A stretch of DNA of 64,000 nt from Rhodocaloribacter litoris (GTDB taxonomy: Bacteria; Bacteroidota; Rhodothermia; Rhodothermales; ISCAR-4553): contig NZ_CP076718.1 of the NCBI RefSeq assembly GCF_011682235.2, positions 1,130,693 to 1,194,692 of the forward strand, given 5' to 3'. Positions 18,101 to 23,475 of the stretch are shown here, in pieces; position 1 is the stretch's first letter, and every line of letters begins with the position of its first letter. The notes under the pieces are model-generated. The model was given only the letters and a program-made list of their open reading frames with translations, was not told the origin of the DNA and searched no databases. Position numbers and translations under genes: made by a program.

Positions 18101-20811
18101 CGAAAGAACACTGGATCTACGACGCCGCCATGGCCGAGGCCGGCGACTCGGTGGAGGTCATCCTGCACGACTTCGCGCTCCAGGAGGCCGACGCCGACCC
18201 GGTCGAAGCCATCGGGCTGGAGTACCGCCTGCAGGACACGCCGGACTGGCTGCCGGCGCTCCAGGTGCAGGCCTCCACGCTCGACCCGGAAGCCACCTCG
18301 TACGTGGCCTCGTGGAAGCCGCCGGCCGACGGGCGCTATGAGGTGCGGGCCTTCGCGTCGTGCCCGGGCGGGACGACGTACTCCGAGCCCTTCCCCGGCA
18401 CCGCGGACACGAAGCGGCCCGAACCCTTCGGCACGCCGCAGCCCGCCGACGAGACCCTGGCCCTGGGCGACGACATCGCCATCACCTTCAACGAGGACAT
18501 CGACTGCGCCACCGTCAGCACCACGGGGCAGTTTCCCAACGTCCGGTTGAGCTACCTCGACGGCCCGGATGCCGGCACGGCGATTCCGGTCGAGGCCGCG
18601 TGTGACGGGCGGACGATCATCCTCGAGCCCGGGGTCGAGGCCGCCTCCCTGGAAGGCCGCCTGCTGGAGACCCGCCTGCGGGCGAACGTCGTCGACGGGC
18701 AGGGCAATCCGGTCGTAATCACGGACGCCGTGGGGAACGGCATCGCCGAGGACATCGCCTGGACGTTCACCGTGCGGCAGAGCGCCTTCACGTTCAGCCC
18801 GGTCAACCTCGACTTCGCGCTGTCCCGGGGAACGGGGGCGCTCGTGGTCACGAGCCTGGTCAACGGCCGCGCCCAGCCGATCGACTTCACGCTGCCCGCG
18901 TCGTTCGACCTGGTGCTGGCCTCCGACACGACGGTGAAGGTGCCCGTGGCGCCGTCGGACACGGCCGGGACGCTGGTGGCCGGCGGCAGCCGGGCCATCC
19001 GGATGACGCTGCCCGACACGCTGGCGCTGGGCACGTACAGCGGCACGCTGCTGGCCTCGGCCACCGACGCCGGGGGCAACAGCCTGGGACAGACGCCCTT
19101 CTTCCTCACCACCGAGGTCGTCTGTGCCCCCCCGGCCTGGGAGGTCGATCCGGCCGCCTTCGAGCATTCGATGACGCTCACGGCCCAGCTCTTCTTCGAC
19201 GGCGCGGCCTCGACGGACACGAGCGACGTGCTGGTCGCCTTCGTGGACAACGAGGCGCGGGGCGTGGGCCGCGTCGAGGCGGTTTCCCCCGGCGTCTACC
19301 GCATCAACCTCCTCATCTACAGCAACGTGGCCTCGGGCGAGGTGGTCACGTTCCGCGCCTGGGACGAGAGCACGTGCACGCTGCACACGGAGACGAGCAA
19401 GACGCTCGTGTTCGAAAGCGGCGCGGTGCACGGCAGCTTTGCCCAGCCCGTGCCGGTCCAGGCGCCCCCGGTCGTCGACGAGCAGGCCATCCCGCTGGCG
19501 GCCGGGTGGACGTGGTTCTCGCTCAACAAGCACCCGGACGACACCGACGTGAGCGCCGTGCTGGGCGACCTGGCCGCCGTCGAGGGCGACCTGGTCAAGA
19601 GCCAGGCCGCCTTCAGCCTCTACGACGACCGCTTCGGCTGGGTGGGGACGCTGCCGTCGCTCGAGGCGGGACCGGCCTACCTGATCCACCTGCAGCAGTC
19701 GAACAGCCTGACGGTGACGGGCCTCGCCGTCGACCCCGCCGCCGAGCCGATCGACCTGGTGCCCGGATGGAACTGGGTGGGCTACCTCCCCGCCGCGCCG
19801 ATGGACGTCAACACGGCACTGGCCTCGCTCGACGCGACGGCAACCCCCGGCGACGTCATCAAGAGCCAGTTCGCCTTCGCCCAGTACGTGGATGCGACGC
19901 TTGGCTGGGTCGGCTCGCTGACGACGATGGAGCCGGGCCTGGGATACCAGATCCAGGTGGCCAGCGCCGGCACGCTGACCTACCCGGGCAGCGAGGCCGC
20001 CCGCGACCTGCCGCCGCCGCTCCGGGTGATGGTCGTCGACCGGACGGCACCGCCCCGGCGCGTGGCGAAGGCGGTGGCGCTGGCGGAGACCGCCGGGACG
20101 GAGCACGCGGCCGGGTCCACCGGCAAGACGGCATCCCTGCAGGCGCTCCCGGCCCGTGAAGAGGCCAAAGAACACCGGGAAGACGCCGCCGGGGGACCGG
20201 ACTGGACACTCGACCCGAAAGCCTATCCGTTCTCGATGAGCGTGGTGGCCGAGCCGGTAGTGGACGACCTGCCGCTGACGGCGCCGGGCACCCGGCTGGG
20301 CCTGTTCGCCGGGGACGAGCTGCGCGGCGCCGGCCAGGTGCGCTACGTGCCGGGCCTGGAGCGCTACCTGGTCTTCGCGATGGCCTACGGCGATGAGCCG
20401 GTTGAGCTCACGGTGCGGCTCTACGACCCGATGCGGGGCAAGGTGCTCGACGCCGGCACGGTCGCCTTCGAGCCGGACACGGCGCTGGGCACGCCCGCCG
20501 AGCCGCTGATGCTGGCCGTGACGACGGAGGCCACCGAGGACCTGCCGGCCGTCTTCGCGCTGGCCCCGGCCTACCCCAACCCGTTCCACCCGGCCACGAG
20601 CCTTCGCTATGACCTGCCCCGCCCCGAGCACGTCCGCCTCGAGGTGTACGACGTGATCGGGCGGCGCGTGGCCACGCTCGTCGACGCACGGCAGAAGGCC
20701 GGGCGGTACGAGGTACGCTTCGACGCCCGCCACCTGGCCAGCGGCGTGTACGTCTACCGCCTCCGGGCCGGAGACTTCGTACAGACGCGCAAGATGGTGT
20801 TGCTCAAATGA
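6148..20811 (+). CDS. Giant T9SS-exported multidomain surface protein (LamG, fibronectin-like, sorting domain)
   Basis: This 4887-residue protein has a signal peptide ending at MPARAQ and a C-terminal type IX sorting domain (AYPNPFHP motif, VYDVIGRRV, GVYVYRL, ending KMVLLK). Modules in order: five LamG-like lectin folds (starting near residues 31, 391, 749, 1115 and 1496), each opening with a FDGxDD-type motif and each followed by a beta-rich spacer of about 120 residues; a sixth LamG (about 1862-2070); nine fibronectin-like repeats (about 2070-2870) with VAATDG openings and paired cysteines; a seventh LamG (about 2901-3110) nested among carboxypeptidase-regulatory-like folds (to about 3320); a long unassigned region; a Big_5-like domain (about 4090-4210); two copies of the AAFVGEE-type module (about 4329-4434 and 4684-4790); and a tandem W-rich repeat (about 4450-4615). 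It is probably an adhesin or glycan-binding surface protein. Its stop overlaps the next start (ATGA). An upstream in-frame TTG at 6121 is less likely as the start. Confidence 0.9.
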   Translation: MNRSTASRLAVLLVGTVLFVAGMPARAQDTVPGTRLAFDGIDDYARTNNGIPFGATYTLEGWFRTDGDAMSEAEDLLSGAVPGGTYILLEIRPSGQIRYLHRVPAGSVGGAEVLSPATVNDGAWHHVAAVMDGTEIRLYIDGVLEASAPETSAINDNVNVYLGSLGDGGGRFFGGGMEEVRVWNVARTEAEIREAMHRTLSGTESGLVAYWQFNEGAGSTAADVVGGHDLTLQNGTAWAGSDVPVAGGVSVTQTEADGLVDFAAAGVSMSYTVQSGASVTVTRLDAAPAVVPGTLVTPFDSQYWAIERYGTDTFSASVTFTVSEDLTMADEADPGRIKLFRRSSTAGIEPWGIVAAATSVDAAANTVTFEGITAFGQFLVGRSGTPDPIAGTLLDFDGVDDRAHAATDLNLGATDITVEAWVRRGSTDTNDFFFSYGDVGEGRNQGLSMGYRPTNVFASGFAGGNDLDTPVAYTDTGWHHWAGVYVRSTGERRLYRDGVLVASDVTGEPFEEVDAPELFLGRFFLQANSDFGGDLEELRVWNTARTETEIREGMHRTMTGTESGLVAYWQFNEGIGTTAADVVGGHDVALQNGTAWAESDVPVAGGVSVTRTETDGMVDFSAAGVTMDFATQSGAQITVTRLGAAPSSLPEGGSVETVLDSQYWIIERNGPGSFEADVTFTVAEDLTGDVAGRILLFRRDSRAGADAPWEQVGAADSLDATARTVTFRGLTTFSQFALVRAPAAETVPGSLLTFDGVDDYVEILDSPDFAFDRDSSYTVETWVRYTGTGGSGSGDGAIIEKWSGGAASYPFVLRVNRQEPGQVYCAVWDQSTGISSRSQGNLNDGAWHHLACVHDGAKRTLTLYVDGEPQEVASTASVGSLANTHPIYFGRRGGHLNEWFGGDLEEVRIWRVARTETDVREAMHRTLTGTEPGLVSYWQLNEGTGTTAADIVGGHDGTLNGGTAWAASDTPVGGGASATATAALGPVNFAAAGVTINFTANTTADPIIVTRLDLDPFDAPAGAALTFLGGRYWVVERFGDGAFEASLTFTLDGLTADDAANPGRLKLLRRDSRAAGGTWSVVAHGLAADADAGTVTFPGVTGFSQFAIARGGTPGTLAGTAADFDGTNHLDVGDLGDFGRRLKTATVSFWMKSASAASGSIMKVEVDPATPTAPVFAIEANRLLSAGCTVGDGAGATLFYVRDSAGRVLARHITADLYDGTWHHVAWVLTDATANQMTVYVDGVAQTLNGTCSQSPATFVDWGQPLFLGAASAAGTAEDHAAVSLDEVRFWTRARTDRQVREAMHHPLTGAEPGLVAYWLFNEGTGSTAADLVGGHDGTFAGGDGWTPATMPFGPGVFAQETEAGGPIDFAGTGLAADYLSHSGSVVGVDRIDQTPENPPGGTAIEVFEGTYWLLTRYTGGPFTADLTFTTTGLTATDAAAPGRIKLFRREGNSDGTWTLSASAVAVDEAAGTVTFSGVSKSGQYVLARGEETPAVAGTALDFDGTDDFVRVPGLVLPNTFTLEMWINPQSGTDGRAFIAKDTGSDGGGFGSEDLFNIGFYEGNLRVFLRNQKLLAGSRVTGQQHLAVVVQQTGTSSLVTVYRNGVQVARGTLAAVLDDDGSGADWTFGQNWVLQALAKAQTDPPAGDFFDGTLDEVRIWTTARTAAQIRSSMHQVFGGTVDGLLAYWTFNEGTGTTAVDLVAGQDGTLEGGTGWVISGAPIGEAVVATRTEAGGLVDFSGTGLQVDYTAQDGATVYVSRVDGAPNTVPSGVTPFDGQYWVLERFGTGAFTADLTFTPSEEVDGYDELLAGRLKLYRRTGGADGAWTPAAEAAEVNPFTGTVTFRRISQPGQYLLVRSDARALVLDGVDDAATTTLAEDLDSWTLEAWVKADAAPSAAKTTALVERGANYALFWDHPDATARGAAALTIGGTRHTASFGTLEAGRWYHLAASYDGETLRAYRNGRLITQNEDPSGPPDADPSTLVMGRHQATGEHFAGQLDEVRLWDVFRTGDRILADMQRTLAGDETGLAGYWRFDLAVGAGARDLTGGGHDATFTGTPVLVASGAPADLVFPGDVAATDGVFEDKTEITWPALNLPDVTVKIFRDGAQIAVASSDRTLYADMKGTRGTEHTYCLVLSAPFRADSEPVCDAGRRILFAPDDVAATDSTLSDQVRITWVDRSAFETGFNVYRDGSLLATVEAGVQSYSDTSAAGGMTHTYCVEAEDADGIPSEQGCDTGSRGFVLPPLAVAATDGQYPDRVVVTWTDQAPDETGYRITRDGVELATLAAGTTSYDDLTPTSGVAHTYCVVTLNGSLESLPACDQGGIDILPAPGDVTATRDTFDDRVELTWTDPITFEDGFRVYRRDLAGTDSTLLVTTDPGVKRYTDPDAEPGVDYRYCVTTLSTASGSEVESVAACAGGRRSRVLAPTNVAATDGDHENRVVLTWQNPATRAVLMNLYRVGTDTTLIKTVSSALTSYEDFGQASGTVYAYCVSAVNEEADETAKVCDEGHRMLAAPTSVAATDAESEDYVEVTWVDNSGIEQGYRVYRQAAGEPVRVLVGTTGASQASFQDFSGASGVTYTYSVVAFDAYSESDAGTDEGFRTLAAPTNVSAADGTAEDRIRITWIDNSRAEDGYRIYRRTLADEDSVVIAEVGKNRGVYEDATVVLGETYRYSVEAFDAHGTSAAGSDVGTTVLFAPETFNASDTYTGRVVLSWIDRSAVESGYQVLRDDVLIATTAAGATTYIDSTAAGGASYTYCVRATGGLAFSERACDAGTAMAGDPIPALGDNGVAASDGAFDTRVQITWSNAGVDASQGLRIRRDGVEIDQTGAGATSYNDFDAAPGTLALYCVESVATGSTAGCDYGWTPPDGSISGRVASRLGGGIGDVAVCLAPNPNKALLFDGEGGTAVVQGVALPDSFTVELWVRPAALTGRQDLIALPNLRLGLTGAKLRLDYGTDRIESADLVTTAWQHVALTVHQNRTGPTSDVRLYRDGILVLTTTFNQVLDTGTHDWSFGGDTTNGDHFSGRLDEVRWWNGVKPADVLAASAAEARPLTGNEDGLLAYWPMDQGAGRIAGDRSGGNAHAAFAGGVYWTDDSAPLEACGTTDAEGNYTVAGLRYGSGTTFTVTPRLGARAFDPAFKKITLNANSPVQNEVDFTDVSAFTIAGTVQFAGTTCPVPDADVYLDGVFKGKTESDGTYSIAADIGERIVEVRRGEAGDAHPFTPASATVTVEDDVFGVDFTDGKTRRLSGYFGGSCNTGIGTATIRIFTADGCFEKVIETSGNYAVELPPQKYLVQVTGVETTNTQLKADILAFFDNLGAQEVDLTEQADTLDLIYRAPLALALSGFPDPPAACSAGFNGGSLPAVPVLAQGVSYPLTITVVEDYGNGQTCPLEEGTLTVTDGLGNETVVTTLDLVDGAAIYTTTAGPPDIFSGRTIDGVNRSFQKSLHVVAEVEGRTPVSETTWALIEGARARTATFVSATTGEIPLMILHDPPGSNSYSYLEKGRTVCNSVSHMKLSGGDAGVEFDLVLGFKSANGLGVMIESGAGLAVRGRFVGGQDVTELDQNDGKRSLEICATATERFSTSDDPTWVGEDLFVGVAFNLIFAEADVLSADAAACTVELSETLATDFDEVEPFETVYVYGASHIASSLIPELENLIALAGEDAAIELIEEMDLSPLIGGDLGEATFQTRRLLLTEALAYWQGMLDRNEANKARALETPYINRSFSGGATFEYALNEVETETTFARTTRTYFESSGGVGSVLTGAGYDQTGLIVYDARHEVTKDTLATDEETHLMGYVLSDGDTGDFFSVDIGKDPEYGTPVFGTVSGRSSNPWEANTQRRDYPKLEISPSAQFDVPPDESAIFTLSILNASESQERREYILDVLREFNPGSAVIGITGDPIGQERFLVEPGQAINVTLAVDRGPERYAYDSLALILYPQKEFEIWQADPRQPFVMADTAFFSVHFAAPCSEIAILRPKEHWIYDAAMAEAGDSVEVILHDFALQEADADPVEAIGLEYRLQDTPDWLPALQVQASTLDPEATSYVASWKPPADGRYEVRAFASCPGGTTYSEPFPGTADTKRPEPFGTPQPADETLALGDDIAITFNEDIDCATVSTTGQFPNVRLSYLDGPDAGTAIPVEAACDGRTIILEPGVEAASLEGRLLETRLRANVVDGQGNPVVITDAVGNGIAEDIAWTFTVRQSAFTFSPVNLDFALSRGTGALVVTSLVNGRAQPIDFTLPASFDLVLASDTTVKVPVAPSDTAGTLVAGGSRAIRMTLPDTLALGTYSGTLLASATDAGGNSLGQTPFFLTTEVVCAPPAWEVDPAAFEHSMTLTAQLFFDGAASTDTSDVLVAFVDNEARGVGRVEAVSPGVYRINLLIYSNVASGEVVTFRAWDESTCTLHTETSKTLVFESGAVHGSFAQPVPVQAPPVVDEQAIPLAAGWTWFSLNKHPDDTDVSAVLGDLAAVEGDLVKSQAAFSLYDDRFGWVGTLPSLEAGPAYLIHLQQSNSLTVTGLAVDPAAEPIDLVPGWNWVGYLPAAPMDVNTALASLDATATPGDVIKSQFAFAQYVDATLGWVGSLTTMEPGLGYQIQVASAGTLTYPGSEAARDLPPPLRVMVVDRTAPPRRVAKAVALAETAGTEHAAGSTGKTASLQALPAREEAKEHREDAAGGPDWTLDPKAYPFSMSVVAEPVVDDLPLTAPGTRLGLFAGDELRGAGQVRYVPGLERYLVFAMAYGDEPVELTVRLYDPMRGKVLDAGTVAFEPDTALGTPAEPLMLAVTTEATEDLPAVFALAPAYPNPFHPATSLRYDLPRPEHVRLEVYDVIGRRVATLVDARQKAGRYEVRFDARHLASGVYVYRLRAGDFVQTRKMVLLK

Positions 20812-21902
20812 GGCCTCGTTTCATGCAAAGACCGGTGCGAACCATGTACCGACGGGCGATGCCGTACGGGCTCGGCCTGATGCTGATCGGCTGGCTCCTT
20901 TCAGCCGCCGTGAGCCCTGCCCAGACCCCCTCGTGGTCTGTCGAGCCGTCCCGGTTCCAGTCGTCGATGAGCCTGACGGGCGTCGTCGAGCAGGACGGCC
21001 GGCGGCTCGGCGCGGCGGGAGACCTCCTGGCGGCATTCGTCGGGGAGGAGGTACGCGGCGTGGCCGGACCGGTGACGGTCGGCAGCGACGTGCTGTTCTT
21101 CCTGGCGGTCTATGCCAACGCCGACGGAGAGGCGGTGACGTTCCGCTTCTATGAGGCCTCCACGGGGCTGATCCACGACATTGCGGAGACGCAGGTGTTC
21201 GAGACGAACGCCGTACGCGGGCTGGTGTCGGCCCCGCTGGTGTGGACGACCGGCGCGGCGGGCGGCCCGGCATGGCAGGTGGACCCGGCCCCCTTCGCCG
21301 CGTCGATGAACGTCACGGGGACGTTCGTGGTGGGGGAGCGCCGGCCCGGCAGCGGGGCGCTGGTGGCGGCGTTCGCCGGAGAGGAGGTGCGCGGCGTAAC
21401 CGGCTCCGTCGACGTGGGCGGCACGCCGTTGTTCTTCCTGACGGTCTACGCCAACGGGCCGGGCGAAACCCTCACGTTCCGCATCTTCGACCCGTTCACG
21501 GGGCGGGTCCACGAGGCCGCCGAAACGCTGGCTTTCGAGGCGAACGGGGTCGTGGGCAGCGTCACCAGCCCGTTCGTCTGGCACGCGGACACGGCCACGC
21601 ACGCGGCGCATGAGGACGCGCCGGCGGCCTTTCATCTGGAAGCCCCCTACCCCAACCCGTTCGGCACGGCGATACGCATCCCGTACGTGCTGGATGCCCC
21701 GTCGCCGGTCCGCCTGACCGTCTACGACCTGCTCGGCCGGGTCGTGGCCCGGCTCGTCGAAGGCATGCAAGCCGCCGGGCCGCACGAGGCCGTCCTGGCG
21801 GGCGCCGGCCTGCCCGATGGCCTCTACCTGGTCCGCCTCGAAGCCGGAGATCGGGTGACCACGCGAACCGTCACCCGGCTTGCCGGATCCCGGAAACCAT
21901 GA
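20808..21902 (+). CDS. T9SS-exported protein with two AAFVGEE-type modules
   Basis: This 364-residue protein begins with a signal peptide (start MRPRFMQR, hydrophobic core about residues 21-38, cleavage near AQTPS). It has two tandem copies of a module of about 110 residues, opening SWSVEPSRFQSSM and AWQVDPAPFAASM and both continuing with LLAAFVGEEVRGV- or LVAAFAGEEVRGV-like cores, then a type IX sorting domain with APYPNPFG and VYDLLGRVVARL. The same module occurs in both neighbouring genes. Its ATG overlaps the stop of the giant gene and its own stop overlaps the next start, so the three are translationally coupled. No enzyme motif is visible, and a structural or anchoring role on the cell surface is an inference. 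A second ATG six codons in is possible. Confidence 0.85.
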   Translation: MRPRFMQRPVRTMYRRAMPYGLGLMLIGWLLSAAVSPAQTPSWSVEPSRFQSSMSLTGVVEQDGRRLGAAGDLLAAFVGEEVRGVAGPVTVGSDVLFFLAVYANADGEAVTFRFYEASTGLIHDIAETQVFETNAVRGLVSAPLVWTTGAAGGPAWQVDPAPFAASMNVTGTFVVGERRPGSGALVAAFAGEEVRGVTGSVDVGGTPLFFLTVYANGPGETLTFRIFDPFTGRVHEAAETLAFEANGVVGSVTSPFVWHADTATHAAHEDAPAAFHLEAPYPNPFGTAIRIPYVLDAPSPVRLTVYDLLGRVVARLVEGMQAAGPHEAVLAGAGLPDGLYLVRLEAGDRVTTRTVTRLAGSRKP

Positions 21903-23200
21903 AGCCACGAATCCTTCCGCTCCTGCTGCCGGCCGTCCTGCTCGCGCCGGGCCTCGCTCACGCCCAGCCCGACTGGAGCCCGGACGGCACCTACGGCCAG
22001 TCGATGACGGTCGTGGCCGTCGTGCATTTCGACGGTGTGCCGTCGGACGACCCCGCAGACCTGCTCGCCGGCTTCGCCGGCGGCGTCTCGCGCGGGGTGG
22101 CCTCCCCCCTGCTCGTCGGCGGGACCTACGTGTTCTTCCTGAACCTGGGCGGAGACATGACCGGCGAAGCCCTCACCTTCCGGGCCTACGACGCCTCGAC
22201 GGGGACGGAGCGCCCGCTCTGTGAAGGCGTTACGTTCGTGCCGGACGCAATCCGGGGCACGCTGGACGACCCCTTCCGGTTGTACACGTCGGACGGCCCC
22301 TCGCCCTGCGCGTTGCACTGGCGCGTGGCGCCCGGCCTCACGAACCAGATGACGGTGCATGCGGCCGCCTTCGTCAACGGCCTGCGGCTCCAGGACCCGG
22401 CAGACCGGGTGGCGGCCTTCGTGGGCGGCGAGGTGCGCGGTGTGGGCGTGCCCTTCGACGCCGGCGGCGAGCAGGTCTATCGCATCGAACTCTACGGGGT
22501 GACGGAAGGCGAACCCGTGGGCTTCCGCGCCTATGACGCCGCGACAGGCGTGACGTACGTGATGGCGGAACAGGTTGCCTTTGCGACGGGGACGACCCAG
22601 GGCACGCCGGGCGCGCCGGTCACGCTGACGAACGCGGCGGCGCTGCCGGTCGAGCTGGCCTCGTTTGCGGCCGTGCCCGACGGCGCCGCCGTGGTGCTCC
22701 GCTGGACGACGGCCACGGAGACGAACAACGCCGGCTTCGAGGTCCAGCACTTCGAAGGCGCCTGGCGCCCGCTCGCCTTCGTCGAAGGGCAGGGCACCAC
22801 GGCCGAAGGCCATGCCTACCGGCACCGCGTCGAGGGCCTGGCGCCGGGCCCGCACCGCTTCCGGCTCCGGCAGGTCGACTTCGACGGCCGGTTCGCCTAC
22901 AGCCCGGAGGTGTCGGTGACGCTCGGCGTGCCGGGGGCGTACGTGCTCTCGGCGGCCTACCCGAACCCGGTGCGGGACCGGGCCGGCGTCACGCTCTCGG
23001 TAGCCGTGTCCCAGCACGTGTGCGTAGCCCTGTTCGACGTGCTCGGCCGCCGCCTCCGCGTGCTCGTCGATGGGCCGATGGACGCCGGCCGGCCGCACCG
23101 CCTCATGTTCGACGCCGCCGGCCTGCCCGCCGGGCCGTATCTGCTCCGGGCCGAGGGCGAGCGGTTCCACGCAACCCGGACGGTGATGCTACTGAAATAG
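21899..23200 (+). CDS. T9SS-exported protein with two AAFVGEE-type modules and a beta-sandwich domain
   Basis: This 433-residue secreted protein has a clear signal peptide (MKPRILPLLLPAVLL, cleavage after AHA). Two module copies follow: DWSPDGTYGQSM with LLAGFAGGVSRGV, then LHWRVAPGLTNQM with VAAFVGGEVRGV. Next comes a segment of about 90 residues starting PVELASFAAVPDG and containing LRWTTATETNNAGFEVQ, a fibronectin-like stretch often seen just before T9SS sorting domains. The sorting domain itself has AAYPNPVRD and LFDVLGRRLRVL and ends TVMLLK. It is the last gene of the operon-like run that starts with the hybrid sensor and is followed by a strong intrinsic terminator. The function is unknown beyond surface display. 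Confidence 0.85.
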   Translation: MKPRILPLLLPAVLLAPGLAHAQPDWSPDGTYGQSMTVVAVVHFDGVPSDDPADLLAGFAGGVSRGVASPLLVGGTYVFFLNLGGDMTGEALTFRAYDASTGTERPLCEGVTFVPDAIRGTLDDPFRLYTSDGPSPCALHWRVAPGLTNQMTVHAAAFVNGLRLQDPADRVAAFVGGEVRGVGVPFDAGGEQVYRIELYGVTEGEPVGFRAYDAATGVTYVMAEQVAFATGTTQGTPGAPVTLTNAAALPVELASFAAVPDGAAVVLRWTTATETNNAGFEVQHFEGAWRPLAFVEGQGTTAEGHAYRHRVEGLAPGPHRFRLRQVDFDGRFAYSPEVSVTLGVPGAYVLSAAYPNPVRDRAGVTLSVAVSQHVCVALFDVLGRRLRVLVDGPMDAGRPHRLMFDAAGLPAGPYLLRAEGERFHATRTVMLLK

Positions 23201-23241
23201 GCTTGCACCTCTCATCACGCGCCGCAGGCCTTTCTGGCGCG

Positions 23242-23284
23242 GGGCCCGTGCTTCTGGTGGGGAAGCACGGGCCCGTCGTTTTAC
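23242..23284 (+). terminator. Intrinsic terminator after the T9SS cargo genes
   Basis: A perfect 13-bp stem (23242-23254 with 23262-23274, GGGCCCGTGCTTC against its complement) closes a 7-base loop and is followed by GTCGTTTTA. It lies 42 bases after the stop of the third cargo gene. Confidence 0.85.
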
Positions 23285-23417
23285 GAACGATGCAGTTCGT
23301 GCCGCGCCGGGCATGCCGGTCCGGTTCCGCCCGTGCCCGCATCAGACCGGACAAGCGGAAACGTCCCGGATCTGCCCGGCCGCATCACCTTCGGCACGGA
23401 TCAACCGGAGCGGGCCT

Positions 23418-23457
23418 CAAAACAGAAGGCCCCGCCCCCGAAGGAGGCGAGGCCTTC
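23418..23457 (-). terminator. Intrinsic terminator of the TonB-dependent receptor gene
   Basis: Read on the minus strand, a 12-bp stem (23457-23446 with 23436-23425, GAAGGCCTCGCC, one T-G pair) has a 9-base loop and is followed by TGTTTTGA. It starts 19 bases after the receptor stop and faces the terminator of the opposite operon. Confidence 0.8.
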
Positions 23458-23475
23458 CGCCCGTGACGGGATTCG

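Noticed and set aside
8650-20733. Two antisense open frames of 1848 and 1944 codons opposite the giant surface-protein gene
   Set aside because: Their translations are rich in Arg, Gly, His, Val and Glu with no domain or motif, as expected from reading GC-rich codons backwards. The sense strand has clear repeated folds and a signal peptide.
23285-23417. Possible tRNA or small RNA between the two facing terminators
   Set aside because: I could not build a cloverleaf or any conserved loop; the stretch is only the spacer between convergent genes.
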